The notes below the pieces were generated by a model. That model was not told the DNA's origin. It saw only the letters and a list, made by a program, of their open reading frames with translations, and did not search any database. The translations under genes and the position numbers were made by a program. 33,112 nt of DNA from an uncultured Prevotellaceae bacterium (GTDB lineage Bacteria; Bacteroidota; Bacteroidia; Bacteroidales; Bacteroidaceae). This document shows positions 1 through 8,293 of the stretch, in pieces (position 1 is the first letter of the stretch; every line of letters starts with the position of its first letter). The stretch is taken from contig CACYKE010000040.1 in the NCBI GenBank assembly GCA_902774925.1, positions 1-33,112 of the forward strand, written 5' to 3'.

Positions 1-41
1 CCAGCGTAGATATCTATGTCTTTAAATTGTTTACGCATCAT
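1..41 (-). CDS. mutB: Methylmalonyl-CoA mutase large subunit, N-terminal fragment
   Basis: Only the first 13-14 codons are inside the window; the gene continues past the left edge. The visible start reads MMRKQFKDIDIYAG, which resembles the N-terminus of Bacteroidota methylmalonyl-CoA mutase large subunits. Two tandem ATG codons (41 and 38) are possible starts. An AGGAG Shine-Dalgarno-like sequence lies at 48-52, 6 or 9 bases upstream of them. The gene begins 16 bases after the mutA stop, so the two are almost certainly one operon. The large subunit normally carries the B12-binding and catalytic site for succinyl-CoA/methylmalonyl-CoA interconversion. The identification rests on few residues plus the context. 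Confidence 0.8.
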   Translation of the reverse strand, partial: MMRKQFKDIDIYA

Positions 42-57
42 TCAATTCTCCTATTCT

Positions 58-1914
58 TTAAATACCAAGTTTCTGATTATATTCTTTCAAAGTCTCGAGC
101 ACATTGCACTTCACGTGGATGTAGTTCTCGATGCCAGCAGCCTTCAGGTCTTCCATGCAAGCAGGAGCACCAGCTACGACGAACATGGCACGACCGTTCA
201 GATACTTGAAGGCAGGGATAGCGTACTCTGCATACTCATCGTCTGAAGAGCAGATGACCACGATATCGGCCTTAGCCTCCAAAGCAGCATCTACACCTTC
301 CTCAACGGTCTTGAAACCGAGGTTGTCAATCACCTTATAACCAGCGCAAGCCAGGAAGTTGCACGAGAACTGGGCACGAGCCTGACGCATAGCCAGATTA
401 CCGATAGTAAGCATGAATGCCACAGGCACCTTCTTGGCCTTCTCCGTTGTCAGGCGCAGCGTCTCAAAGTCAGAGGCCATGCGGCTGATCTGCAGGGCGG
501 GCACGTCGGCATCGCCAGCGTGGGTTGCGACACAGTCACTAGAAGCCAACGGCTCTTTGCCTTCGCTCTTCTCAGTGAAGTTCGGGAACTGGTTGGTACC
601 CAGCAGGAACTCCTTTCTCTTGGCAGCATCGCCATGACGCTTGACATTCGTGGCGTTGATGTCTTCCTGGATAGTACCCTTCTTGACGGCCTCCAGGAAA
701 CCACCCTCGTCCTCCACTTTCAGGAACAGTTTCCAAGCCTCCTGAGCCAGTGCATCTGTCAGGTGTTCGATATAATACGAACCTGCTGACGGGTCAACGA
801 TACGGTCGAAGTGAGCCTCTTCCTTAATCAGCAGCTGCTGGTTGCGGGCGATACGCTCGCTGAACTCGTTGGGTTTCTCGTAGGGAGCATTGAACGGTGT
901 GACAACCATCGAGTGTACACCACCGAGGGCAGCACTCATGGCCTCCGTCTGCGAACGCAGCAGATTGACGTAGCTGTCAAACACGGTCTGGTTGTACGTC
1001 GATGTCGAAGCGTTGATAATCATCTTGCATGCGCAGTCGCACTTGGGCTCATACTGCTTCACTATCTGTGCCCACAGCATGCGGCAGGCGCGGAACTTGG
1101 CAATCTCCATGAAGTAGTTCTCCGAAATACCCATGTAGAACTTGATTTTCTTCGCAGCCAAATCGACGTCCACACCAGCATCTACCATCTGCTGCAGATA
1201 CTCGTTACCCCAAGCCAAGGCGTAACCCATTTCCTGCACGATATACGCACCGGCATTGTTCAGCAGATCGCTGTGTACCATTACGCAACGAAGGTTGGGA
1301 TAGTCCTTCAGCTTCTCCACCAGCTTCGGCATGTCAGGCAGCAGGAACGTCGAGTCCTTGCCCTTCATCAGCATGCGCTCGATGGGGTCGAAACCGACGC
1401 CACCCACAATTTTCTCCTTGTCGAAGCCCATCTTCTCGAAATAGGCCACCAGCAGGTCAGCCAGTTCGAGGGCGTGACGCAGACAGGCACGATAGCTCAC
1501 CTCCACGATGTCCAAGCGGATGTCCTTCAACAGAGCCTCGATATACTCGGCGCTCACCTCATCGTGTCCCAGTTTGAAACCGATACTGTCCACACCCTTC
1601 ATCAGGATGTCCAGCGCCTTTTTGTTAGCTGCAACAGGGTCGCCGCCTACAACGATGTTCTGGCGGACATACCATTCGTTAGTGTCTTTCTTGTTGCCGC
1701 GAACGAACGGGAATTCGCCGGGCAGTGCATCAGGAGTCTTGAGGTCCTTCAGGTCCTCACGACGGTAGAAGGGCTGTACATTGAAGCCCTCATTCGTTCT
1801 CCACACGAGTCGTTTCTGGAAGTCGGCACCTTTCAGGTCCACCTCAATCTTGTCCAACCATTCCTGTTTGGTCGGAGCCTGAAACTCGCTGAAGAGTTTT
1901 TCTTTGTTTGCCAT
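58..1914 (-). CDS. mutA: Methylmalonyl-CoA mutase small (beta) subunit
   Basis: The 618-residue product is the small subunit of heterodimeric methylmalonyl-CoA mutase, a cytoplasmic enzyme of the succinate-to-propionate route used by fermentative Bacteroidales. Residues 1 to about 460 match the family's TIM-barrel part (for example PFYRREDL near 50 and the INASTSTYNQTVFDSY region near 300). Residues from about 500 to the end resemble the B12-binding fold, but no DxHxxG cobalamin ligand motif is visible. This is expected for the non-catalytic subunit. It is first in an operon with mutB, 16 bases upstream of it. The ATG at 1914 lies about 70 bases downstream of a good promoter at 1990-2020. The length is normal for the family, and the family assignment is firm. 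Confidence 0.95.
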   Translation of the reverse strand: MANKEKLFSEFQAPTKQEWLDKIEVDLKGADFQKRLVWRTNEGFNVQPFYRREDLKDLKTPDALPGEFPFVRGNKKDTNEWYVRQNIVVGGDPVAANKKALDILMKGVDSIGFKLGHDEVSAEYIEALLKDIRLDIVEVSYRACLRHALELADLLVAYFEKMGFDKEKIVGGVGFDPIERMLMKGKDSTFLLPDMPKLVEKLKDYPNLRCVMVHSDLLNNAGAYIVQEMGYALAWGNEYLQQMVDAGVDVDLAAKKIKFYMGISENYFMEIAKFRACRMLWAQIVKQYEPKCDCACKMIINASTSTYNQTVFDSYVNLLRSQTEAMSAALGGVHSMVVTPFNAPYEKPNEFSERIARNQQLLIKEEAHFDRIVDPSAGSYYIEHLTDALAQEAWKLFLKVEDEGGFLEAVKKGTIQEDINATNVKRHGDAAKRKEFLLGTNQFPNFTEKSEGKEPLASSDCVATHAGDADVPALQISRMASDFETLRLTTEKAKKVPVAFMLTIGNLAMRQARAQFSCNFLACAGYKVIDNLGFKTVEEGVDAALEAKADIVVICSSDDEYAEYAIPAFKYLNGRAMFVVAGAPACMEDLKAAGIENYIHVKCNVLETLKEYNQKLGI

Positions 1915-1989
1915 AAATAGTGTTTATTATATAAGTTGTTTTAAGATTGCATCGCCACACTTCGCACCTTTAGGTCGAAGAATTTCCTG

Positions 1990-2020
1990 CAAAGGTACAC
2001 AATATTTCTGAAATAACGAA
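1990..2020 (-). promoter_or_regulatory. Promoter for mutA-mutB
   Basis: On the minus strand a TACCTTTG box (1990-1997) matches the Bacteroidota -7 consensus TAnnTTTG. A TTCG sequence at 2017-2020 lies exactly 19 bases upstream and could serve as the -33 box (consensus TTTG). Predicted transcription starts near 1983, leaving a leader of about 70 bases before the mutA ATG. Confidence 0.65.
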
Positions 2021-2074
2021 GAATAATGAAGAATTTAATAAATATTTTGTTTTTATGAAAAATAGTGGCACATT

Positions 2075-2108
2075 CTTGCACGTTTTGAGCAAAAAAATAG
2101 TAATTTTG
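2075..2108 (+). promoter_or_regulatory. Promoter for the AAE transporter gene
   Basis: TAATTTTG at 2101-2108 fits the Bacteroidota -7 box. A CTTG at 2075-2078 is 22 bases upstream and is a weak -33 candidate. The downstream ATG is at 2134, giving a short leader. The region between this promoter and the mutA promoter is AT-rich and holds no other recognisable element. Confidence 0.55.
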
Positions 2109-2133
2109 CAGCCAATTTCAAAAAAAGTACTTT

Positions 2134-3831
2134 ATGGAATCATTTCACTGGTTAAAAGAACTGTTCATTTCGACGGACTCCGTAGCCCACATTGTGCTGC
2201 TCTACGCCGTCGTCATAGCCGTGGGTGTCTATCTGGGTAAAATCAAGATTGCGGGCGTCTCGCTGGGCGTCACATTCGTACTTTTTGCCGGCATCGTCGC
2301 AGGACACATCGGATTCACGGCTCCCACACCCATCCTCACTTTCGCACAGGATTTCGGACTCATTCTCTTCGTCTTCATGATCGGTATGCAGGTCGGTCCC
2401 GGTTTCTTCGAAAGCTTTGGCACTCAGGGCATTAAGCTCAACGGACTGGCGGCGACAGCCATCCTGCTCAACATCCTCGTCATGTTCGCATGCTACTATA
2501 TCTTCTTCGACACTGGCAACAAGATGAACCTGCCCATGATGGTCGGAACACTCTATGGTGCCGTCACCAACACCCCCGGTCTTGGTGCGGCCAACGAGGC
2601 GCTGGGCACCGTCTTCGGCTCCAACGCCCCGCAGATTGCCTCGGCCTACGCCTGTGCCTATCCCCTTGGTGTGCTCGGCATCATCGGTGCTATTATATTA
2701 ATAAGGTATATCTGCGGCGTCAAGCTGGAACAGGAAGAGGAGGAATTGCAACAGCTGGAGGGCACGAAGACCAACAAGAAGCCCTACAAGATGCATGTGG
2801 AGGTCACCAACCAATATCTGGAGGGCAGAACCATCCTACAGGTTCACGAATTCCTGAACCGAGACTTCGTCTGTTCGCGCATCGAGCATAACGGTGACAT
2901 CACCATTGCCAACCGCAACACACAACTCCATCTGGGCGACAAGATGCTCATCGTCTGTGCCGAGGCCGACTACGAAGCCATCATCGCCTTCATCGGCCCT
3001 GTTGTCGACATCGACCTCGAACAGCAGCAACAGGAAGAACCCATGATTTCCAAGGGCGTGCTTATCACCAATCCAAAAATCAACGGCAAGACGCTGGCCT
3101 CGATGCATTTCTCCAGCGTTCACGGTGTCAACGTCACGCGCGTCACCCGTCACGGCATCGACCTCTTCGCCTCTGCCAGCCTGCCCTTGCAGGTGGGCGA
3201 CAAGATTCGCGTCGTAGGTCCCGAGGAAGCCGTCAACCGCGTCGCTATCCGCATGGGCAACTCTAGCAACAAGCTCAACGCCCCCAATATCGCCACCATC
3301 TTCGTCGGCATCTTTCTCGGACTCATCTTTGGCTCATTCCCGCTGATGATTCCCGGCATGCCCGTACCCGTCAAGCTCGGTCTCGCCGGTGGTCCGCTCA
3401 TCATCGCCATCCTCATTGGGCGCTACGGCTACAAGATACACCTCGTGACCTACACCACCACTTCGGCAAACATGATGCTGCGCGAGATTGGTCTCGTGCT
3501 CTTCCTTGCCTCAGTGGGTATCAAGGCCGGTGCAGGGTTCCTTGCCACGGTAGTCGACGGCGACGGACTGCTCTACGTCCTCACGGGCTTCCTCATCACG
3601 ATTATCCCGATTCTCATCATCGGCCCCATTGCCCGCATACGCTACAAGTTCAACTACTTCACCCTGGCGGGTATGATAGCCGGTACCTACACCGACCCTC
3701 CTGCCCTCGCCTACTCTAACAGCATCTGCTCCAAAGAGGCTCCCGCCCTGGGCTATTCCACGGTCTATCCGCTGGCCATGTTCCTGCGCATCTTCACCGC
3801 CCAGATCGTCGTCCTCTTCTTCTGCGGATAA
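2134..3831 (+). CDS. AAE-family (AspT/YidE/YbjL-like) transporter with two RCK_C domains
   Basis: The 565-residue inner-membrane protein has the architecture of the aspartate:alanine exchanger family. A first hydrophobic block (residues 15-195) and a second (385-565) flank a hydrophilic centre. The centre holds two TrkA-C/RCK_C-like modules, about 218-290 and 305-375, each with an LGDK or VGDK turn typical of the domain. Family-type motifs are visible: [10 protein letters not shown] (83-92), [14 protein letters not shown] (145-158) and its counterpart [13 protein letters not shown] (518-530) in the second half, which shows the internal duplication. AspT exchanges amino acids or dicarboxylates, but the substrate here cannot be read from sequence. 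The gene has its own promoter and ends at a bidirectional terminator. The neighbours are convergent or divergent, so it is probably monocistronic. Confidence 0.88.
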   Translation: MESFHWLKELFISTDSVAHIVLLYAVVIAVGVYLGKIKIAGVSLGVTFVLFAGIVAGHIGFTAPTPILTFAQDFGLILFVFMIGMQVGPGFFESFGTQGIKLNGLAATAILLNILVMFACYYIFFDTGNKMNLPMMVGTLYGAVTNTPGLGAANEALGTVFGSNAPQIASAYACAYPLGVLGIIGAIILIRYICGVKLEQEEEELQQLEGTKTNKKPYKMHVEVTNQYLEGRTILQVHEFLNRDFVCSRIEHNGDITIANRNTQLHLGDKMLIVCAEADYEAIIAFIGPVVDIDLEQQQQEEPMISKGVLITNPKINGKTLASMHFSSVHGVNVTRVTRHGIDLFASASLPLQVGDKIRVVGPEEAVNRVAIRMGNSSNKLNAPNIATIFVGIFLGLIFGSFPLMIPGMPVPVKLGLAGGPLIIAILIGRYGYKIHLVTYTTTSANMMLREIGLVLFLASVGIKAGAGFLATVVDGDGLLYVLTGFLITIIPILIIGPIARIRYKFNYFTLAGMIAGTYTDPPALAYSNSICSKEAPALGYSTVYPLAMFLRIFTAQIVVLFFCG

Positions 3832-3861
3832 AACTTTCTGGCAAACACCCAGAAAAAAAAT

Positions 3862-3892
3862 CGAGCTCATCGTTTGGTGAGCTCGGTTTTTT
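3862..3892. terminator. Bidirectional intrinsic terminator
   Basis: A perfect 8-base-pair stem CGAGCTCA (3862-3869) / TGAGCTCG (3878-3885) with an 8-base loop is followed by GTTTTTT and preceded by a run of A. It lies between two convergent genes, the transporter ending at 3831 and the MgtC-like gene ending at 3898, and can serve both. Confidence 0.9.
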
Positions 3893-3897
3893 GTTTT

Positions 3898-4344
3898 CTA
3901 CTTACGGTGCTGGTCGAGCTTGTGGAGGAAGTAGTTGAAAGCTTCGAGACCTACGAGCACCATCAAGGTAGCGGCAGTGGCCAAGACGTACATGCCACCG
4001 CCACAGGCAAGACCGATGGCCGCCACGACCCAGAGTCCGGCGGCTGTGGTGAGACCGCTGACCATGTTTTCTTGTTTGCGGAAGATGATGGTTCCGGCGC
4101 CGATGAAACCGATACCACTGACGACTTGTGCAGCGACGCGCGAGACATCCCAGCGCGACGTCATGCCGTCCATCTGGACATCGCCGAAGCCATAGGCCGA
4201 GACAATCATAAACAATGCCGAGCCCAATGCGACGAGGAAATGGGTGCGGAAACCAGCCTCCTTAGCACGGTATTCGCGTTCGAGCCCGATAAGTCCTCCG
4301 AGCAGGGCGGCAATGAAAATTCGTAGAATTAATTCGTACTCCAT
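3898..4344 (-). CDS. MgtC/SapB-family inner-membrane protein
   Basis: The 148-residue product matches the short MgtC/SapB family. The N-terminal motif [20 protein letters not shown] (residues 16-35) is the family hallmark, followed by [13 protein letters not shown] and [15 protein letters not shown]. About four to five transmembrane helices span the protein, with a short basic tail. MgtC-type proteins are linked to magnesium limitation and to modulation of F-type ATPase in other bacteria; the role in Bacteroidales is unknown. The reading frame stays open for 86 codons upstream, but those would overlap tatA antisense and lie upstream of the predicted promoter. The ATG at 4344, right after the -7 box, is therefore the start. 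No Mg-sensing leader is visible in the short 5' region. Confidence 0.87.
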   Translation of the reverse strand: MEYELILRIFIAALLGGLIGLEREYRAKEAGFRTHFLVALGSALFMIVSAYGFGDVQMDGMTSRWDVSRVAAQVVSGIGFIGAGTIIFRKQENMVSGLTTAAGLWVVAAIGLACGGGMYVLATAATLMVLVGLEAFNYFLHKLDQHRK

Positions 4345-4367
4345 AGTTAAATGTTGTTTATTTTGGC

Positions 4368-4397
4368 TGCAAATGTACGAAAAAAAACGTATCTTTG
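4368..4397 (+). promoter_or_regulatory. Promoter for the tatA-tatC-Fe/S-AKR operon
   Basis: TATCTTTG at 4390-4397 is a perfect match to the -7 consensus. The -33 region is poor: TGCA at 4368-4371 is 18 bases upstream, and a better TTTG at 4362-4365 is 24 bases upstream. The tatA ATG follows at 4427. The -33 region of this promoter overlaps the -7 box of the MgtC-gene promoter and the reverse also holds. Confidence 0.6.
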
Positions 4398-4400
4398 CAA
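4370..4400 (-). promoter_or_regulatory. Promoter for the MgtC-like gene
   Basis: TACATTTG on the minus strand (4370-4377) is a good -7 box. TTGC (4397-4400) lies 19 bases upstream as a weak -33 box. The promoter occupies the same DNA as the divergent tatA promoter. Confidence 0.6.
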
Positions 4401-4426
4401 GAGTTATAACCAAAAACAGTGAAATT

Positions 4427-4618
4427 ATGACGAATTTACTTCTATTCGGCTTAGGCTTGCAAGAGATTGTAGTCATCGCCTTGATTGTGTTGCTGCTGTT
4501 CGGAGGCAAGAAGATTCCCGAGCTCATGAAGGGTCTGGGCAAGGGTGTAAAGAGCTTCAAGGACGGCATGAAGGAAATAGACACGGACGACAAAGAGGAC
4601 AAGGAAAAGAGTGAATAG
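4427..4618 (+). CDS. tatA: Sec-independent protein translocase TatA
   Basis: The 63-residue product has the TatA layout: a short N-terminus, one transmembrane helix (about 11-26, [21 protein letters not shown]), the FGxKKIPEL hinge, an amphipathic helix with G and K (about 30-50), and a charged tail rich in D, E and K. TatA pores export folded, often cofactor-bearing proteins. The ATG at 4427 is about 30 bases after the promoter -7 box. It overlaps tatC by 8 bases, so the pair is co-translated. No tatB is present, as usual in Bacteroidota, where TatA plus TatC suffices. The genes downstream encode likely substrates. Confidence 0.95.
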   Translation: MTNLLLFGLGLQEIVVIALIVLLLFGGKKIPELMKGLGKGVKSFKDGMKEIDTDDKEDKEKSE

Positions 4619-5360
4619 CGGTGAGCCGATGACGTTCTGGGACCATCTGGACGTGTTGCGCTCGTCGCTCATCAAGATGGGTGTGGCGGTGGTGGTATTC
4701 GCCGTCGCGGCTTTTCTGATGAAGGAAACGTTGTTCAGCGTGGTGTTGGCTCCGCGAAGTAGCGACTTCGTGACGTATCGCCTACTGGGTGTCGACGCGT
4801 TCTCGCTGCACCTGATGAACACTGGCCTGACGGAGCAGTTTATGATTCACATGCGGACGGCGTTGTATGCGGGTCTGCTGTTGGCTTCACCTTATATATT
4901 ATATGAGTTGTTCCGCTTTGTGTCGCCAGGGCTCTACCAAAACGAACGTCGCTATGCGGTATGGATCGTGGGGGCGGCCTACGTGATGTTCCTCGTGGGC
5001 ACATTGGTAAACTACTTCATGGTATTCCCGCTGACGGTGCGTTTTCTGGGCACCTATCAGGTGTCGCCCGATGTGGCCAACATGCTGACGCTGCAGTCGT
5101 ACGTCGATACGCTGCTGGGCATGAGCCTGGTGATGGGCGTGGTGTTCGAACTGCCTGTGGTCTGCGCCATGTTAGGACGCATGGGACTGATTAACGCCCA
5201 GTTGATGACCGGTTATCGTCGTCACGCCATCGTCGCCATCCTCGTCGTAGCAGCTATCATCACGCCAACGACCGATGTGTTTACACTCTTCGTCGTGTCG
5301 CTGCCCATCTACCTGCTTTACGAAGTGAGTATCCAAATAGTAAAAATCACTAAACACTAA
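4611..5360 (+). CDS. tatC: Sec-independent protein translocase TatC
   Basis: The 249-residue polytopic protein is TatC, the twin-arginine signal receptor. It has the conserved N-terminal [14 protein letters not shown], the [16 protein letters not shown] loop (around 98-113) with its conserved Pro and Glu, and six predicted membrane helices ending in [10 protein letters not shown] and [10 protein letters not shown] used the GTG at 4611, which overlaps the tatA stop and has AAGGA about 6 bases upstream. The ATG at 4629, giving MTFWDHL at the very N-terminus, is an equally plausible start. The gene lies between tatA and a membrane Fe-S protein gene 15 bases downstream. Confidence 0.95.
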   Translation: MNSGEPMTFWDHLDVLRSSLIKMGVAVVVFAVAAFLMKETLFSVVLAPRSSDFVTYRLLGVDAFSLHLMNTGLTEQFMIHMRTALYAGLLLASPYILYELFRFVSPGLYQNERRYAVWIVGAAYVMFLVGTLVNYFMVFPLTVRFLGTYQVSPDVANMLTLQSYVDTLLGMSLVMGVVFELPVVCAMLGRMGLINAQLMTGYRRHAIVAILVVAAIITPTTDVFTLFVVSLPIYLLYEVSIQIVKITKH

Positions 5361-5375
5361 ACAAATACAGACTTT

Positions 5376-6857
5376 ATGCTAAGAACGATTCGAATTACGC
5401 TAGCCACCGTGATGTTTATCGGCATTACGTGGCTGTTTGTGGACTTCACAGGAACGGCGCTCCACTGGTTTTCGTGGATGCCGAAGCTGCAGGCAATGGA
5501 GGCTATACTGGCCTTGAACTTTGCCGTCGTGGCTTTCCTGTTGGTATTGACGCTCGTCTGCGGACGCATCTATTGCTCCATCATCTGTCCGCTGGGCATC
5601 ATGCAGGACATCTTCGGATGGCTGGGCAAGAAGCAGAAGAAGAGCCGCTACACGTATTCCAAGGAACTGCGGTGGTTGCGCTATCCGGTGCTCGTGGTGT
5701 TCGTCGTCCTGCTGCTGGCAGGCATCGGCACACTATTCCAACTGCTGGCCCCCTACTCTACCTTCGGACTCATTGCCACCAACGTGCTACAACCCATATG
5801 GATAGCAGGCAACAACGTGCTGGCAAGTATAGCCGAATACTACGACAGCTATGCTTTCTATCACAAAGACGTCTGGTTGCGCGCCCTGCCGTCGCTTATC
5901 ATCAGCATCGTGGCGGTGATCATTCTGGCGGTGCTCGCCTGGCGCAATGGCCGTACGTACTGCAACACCATTTGTCCCGTGGGAACCTTCCTGAGTTTCT
6001 TCTCGCGTTTCTCATGGCTGAAGATTCATTTCGACACCGAGAAATGCCGCAATTGTTCGCTGTGCTCGAAGAACTGCAAGTCGGCATGTATCGACTACAA
6101 GACGCACACGGTCGATTATAGCCGTTGCGTGGTGTGCGGCAACTGCATCGAGAGTTGTAAGTTCGGAGCGCTGAGTTATTCTAGAAAGTCTAGAGATTCT
6201 AGAGACACTAGAGATTCTAGTCCTGAGAGCGATGGGCGGCGGGCGTTTATGATATCTTCAGGTTTGCTGGCAACGGCAGCCTTGGCCCAGCAGAAAGATA
6301 AGATTATGGACGGCGGTCTGGCAGAGATTGAGGACAAGGTAGCCCCTGAGCGTCAGACACCGCTTACGCCTCCAGGGTCGCAATCGATGAAGAACTTTGC
6401 CCAACATTGCACAGGCTGTCAGCTGTGCATCTCGAATTGCCCCAACGACGTGCTGCGGCCTTCCGACGACCTGCTGCACCTGATGATGCCAGCGATGTCG
6501 TACGAGCGCGGCTATTGCCGTCCGGAGTGTAACACGTGTTCGGAGGTTTGCCCCGCTGGTGCCATCAAGCCTTTGGCACATGAACTGAAAGCATCCACGC
6601 AGATTGGTCACGCCGTGTTCATCAAAAAGAACTGTGTGGCTATCAACGATGGTGTGGAGTGCGGCAACTGTGCGCGCCACTGTCCTGCGGGTGCCATCGA
6701 TATGGTTCCCAGCAACCCCGACGACGAAGAGTCGCCCTATATCCCCGCCGTCAACGAGAGCCGTTGCATCGGCTGCGGAGCCTGCGAGTATCTGTGTCCC
6801 GCCCGTCCCTTCAGCGCCATCTACGTCGAAGGGCACGAAATGCATAAGGAGATTTAA
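5376..6857 (+). CDS. Polytopic 4Fe-4S membrane protein (NapH/MauN-like N-terminus) with an internal twin-arginine segment
   Basis: The 493-residue protein begins with a NapH-like membrane part of about four helices (10-25, 45-65, 105-125, 170-190). It carries the paired motifs CGRxYCxxxCP (C62, C67, C71) and YCxxxCP (C196, C200). Two ferredoxin-type clusters follow (C224-C234 and C251-C261). After a repetitive S/R/D linker (269-283), RR at 288-289 precedes a hydrophobic stretch, AFMISSGLLATAALA. The C-terminal region has four more cysteine groups (C345-C355, C381-C392, C420/C429-C436, C464-C474), most ending in CP. NapH-like proteins pass electrons between quinol and periplasmic partners. The RR segment could be an internal Tat signal that sends the C-terminal Fe-S domain to the periplasm. 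The gene lies between tatC and a Tat-signal reductase, which supports a shared pathway. The exact substrate is unknown. Confidence 0.85.
   Translation: MLRTIRITLATVMFIGITWLFVDFTGTALHWFSWMPKLQAMEAILALNFAVVAFLLVLTLVCGRIYCSIICPLGIMQDIFGWLGKKQKKSRYTYSKELRWLRYPVLVVFVVLLLAGIGTLFQLLAPYSTFGLIATNVLQPIWIAGNNVLASIAEYYDSYAFYHKDVWLRALPSLIISIVAVIILAVLAWRNGRTYCNTICPVGTFLSFFSRFSWLKIHFDTEKCRNCSLCSKNCKSACIDYKTHTVDYSRCVVCGNCIESCKFGALSYSRKSRDSRDTRDSSPESDGRRAFMISSGLLATAALAQQKDKIMDGGLAEIEDKVAPERQTPLTPPGSQSMKNFAQHCTGCQLCISNCPNDVLRPSDDLLHLMMPAMSYERGYCRPECNTCSEVCPAGAIKPLAHELKASTQIGHAVFIKKNCVAINDGVECGNCARHCPAGAIDMVPSNPDDEESPYIPAVNESRCIGCGACEYLCPARPFSAIYVEGHEMHKEI
6180..6224. repeat. In-frame 9-base tandem repeat (5 units) in the Fe-S protein linker
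   Basis: Five imperfect nonamers (TCTAGAAAG, TCTAGAGAT, TCTAGAGAC, ACTAGAGAT, TCTAGTCCT) follow one another without a gap. Nine bases keep the frame, so they encode a repeating Ser/Thr-Arg-Asp/Lys linker. It sits exactly between the second ferredoxin cluster and the twin-arginine segment. Confidence 0.9.
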
Positions 6858-6877
6858 ACAAAAAACGAAAGACGACA

Positions 6878-8293
6878 ATGAAAAAAGATATATCAAGACG
6901 CAGTTTTCTAAGGCTGTTAGGTGGTGGTGCCGTGGGCGCTGCTGCCGTGATGGCGGGCTGCAAATCGAAGACGGAGAGCGAAGCCGTTGAGGAATATAAG
7001 AAACAGGTGGAGCCCCCCGTGGGCAAGATGACCTATCGTAAAAATCCCTTCAATGACGACAAGGTGTCGCTGTTGGGCTATGGCATGATGCGCCTGCCGT
7101 CGAAGACGGAGAATCAGGACGACTATGATCAGGACATGATCAACCGTCAGATAGATTATGCCATCGAGCACGGCGTCAACTACTTCGACACCAGCCCCGT
7201 CTATTGTCAGGGTAAGTCGGAAACCTGCACAGGCATCGCGCTGAGTCGCCACAAACGTTCCGAATATTACATCGCCACCAAGCTGTCGAACTTCAACCCC
7301 GCCCTGCAGACTCACGAGGCCAGTGTACAGATGTACCAGAACTCGCTGAAGGAATTGCAGGTGGACTACATCGATTACTACCTGTTACATGCAGTCGGTG
7401 GCGGCATGAATGAGTTTAACAGCCGCTATGTAGATAATGGCATGATGGACTTCCTGCTGAAAGAACGTGAGGCAGGACGCATCCGCAACCTCGGATTCTC
7501 GTTCCACGGCCATCAGAGCGTGTTCGACGAAATTCTGGCCATGCACGACAAGTATCACTGGGACTTCGTGCAAATTGAGCTGAACTACCTGGACTGGGAC
7601 TTCGCCAATGAAATCAGCAACAATAATGTCGATGCCAGCTATCTGTATGCAGAACTCGAGAAGATGGGCATCCCTGCCGTCGTCATGGAACCGCTGCTGG
7701 GTGGCCGACTGGCGAACTTGCCACAATATCTTGCCAAAGAACTGAAGCAACGTGACCCAGAGCGCAGCGTCGCCTCGTGGGCCTTCCGATATGCGGGAAC
7801 TCCCAAGGGTGTGCTCACCGTACTCAGTGGTATGACGTATATGGAACATTTGAAGGACAACCTGCTCAGCTATTGTCCGCTGGTTCCCCTGACGCAGGCC
7901 GAACAGCAATTCCTAGACGAACAAGTTGCTCAGCGTATCGTCGGGCTGGAAAACATCCCCTGCAACGACTGTAAGTACTGTATGCCCTGTCCTTACGGCA
8001 TCGACATCCCCGCCATCTTCGTACATTATAATAAATGTAAGAACGACGGCACGCTGCCTCGCTTGCAGATGGACGACGAGTATTACAAGCTGCGTCGCAA
8101 CTACCTCATCGGTCTCGACCGCGCCGTACCCCGTATGCGTCAGGCAGACCATTGTATAGGCTGTGGGCAATGCGAACCGCACTGCCCACAGAGTATCAAG
8201 ATTCCTCGCGAACTACAGAAAATCAGTCAGTTTGTAGAGGATCTCAAGCAAAACAAATTTGCTGACGAAAAGGAACAAGGCGAGAAGGCTTAG
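6878..8293 (+). CDS. Tat-exported aldo/keto reductase lipoprotein with two 4Fe-4S motifs
   Basis: The 471-residue product starts with a classic Tat signal: SRRSFLRL (RR at 7-8), a glycine/alanine-rich helix, then MAGC (C28) as a lipobox. It should therefore be exported folded and lipid-anchored in the periplasm. Residues 60-335 form an aldo/keto reductase barrel of the COG1453 type, with the usual tetrad positions D104 (FDTS), Y109, K135 (ATKLS) and H171 (YLLHAVG). The C-terminus adds ferredoxin-like motifs at C362/C365/C368/C371P and C426/C429/C432/C436P. It starts 20 bases after the membrane Fe-S gene, so it ends the tat operon. Fe-S insertion before export explains the need for Tat. The carbonyl substrate is unknown. 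Its stop overlaps the convergent esterase gene by 4 bases. Confidence 0.9.
   Translation: MKKDISRRSFLRLLGGGAVGAAAVMAGCKSKTESEAVEEYKKQVEPPVGKMTYRKNPFNDDKVSLLGYGMMRLPSKTENQDDYDQDMINRQIDYAIEHGVNYFDTSPVYCQGKSETCTGIALSRHKRSEYYIATKLSNFNPALQTHEASVQMYQNSLKELQVDYIDYYLLHAVGGGMNEFNSRYVDNGMMDFLLKEREAGRIRNLGFSFHGHQSVFDEILAMHDKYHWDFVQIELNYLDWDFANEISNNNVDASYLYAELEKMGIPAVVMEPLLGGRLANLPQYLAKELKQRDPERSVASWAFRYAGTPKGVLTVLSGMTYMEHLKDNLLSYCPLVPLTQAEQQFLDEQVAQRIVGLENIPCNDCKYCMPCPYGIDIPAIFVHYNKCKNDGTLPRLQMDDEYYKLRRNYLIGLDRAVPRMRQADHCIGCGQCEPHCPQSIKIPRELQKISQFVEDLKQNKFADEKEQGEKA

Noticed and set aside
811-1920. A 369-codon plus-strand open frame
   Set aside because: It is fully antisense to mutA, whose product is a clear full-length family member; its translation has no recognisable domain.
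4345-4602. Upstream extension of the MgtC-like frame
   Set aside because: It overlaps the promoter and tatA on the other strand; the family N-terminus begins at the ATG at 4344.
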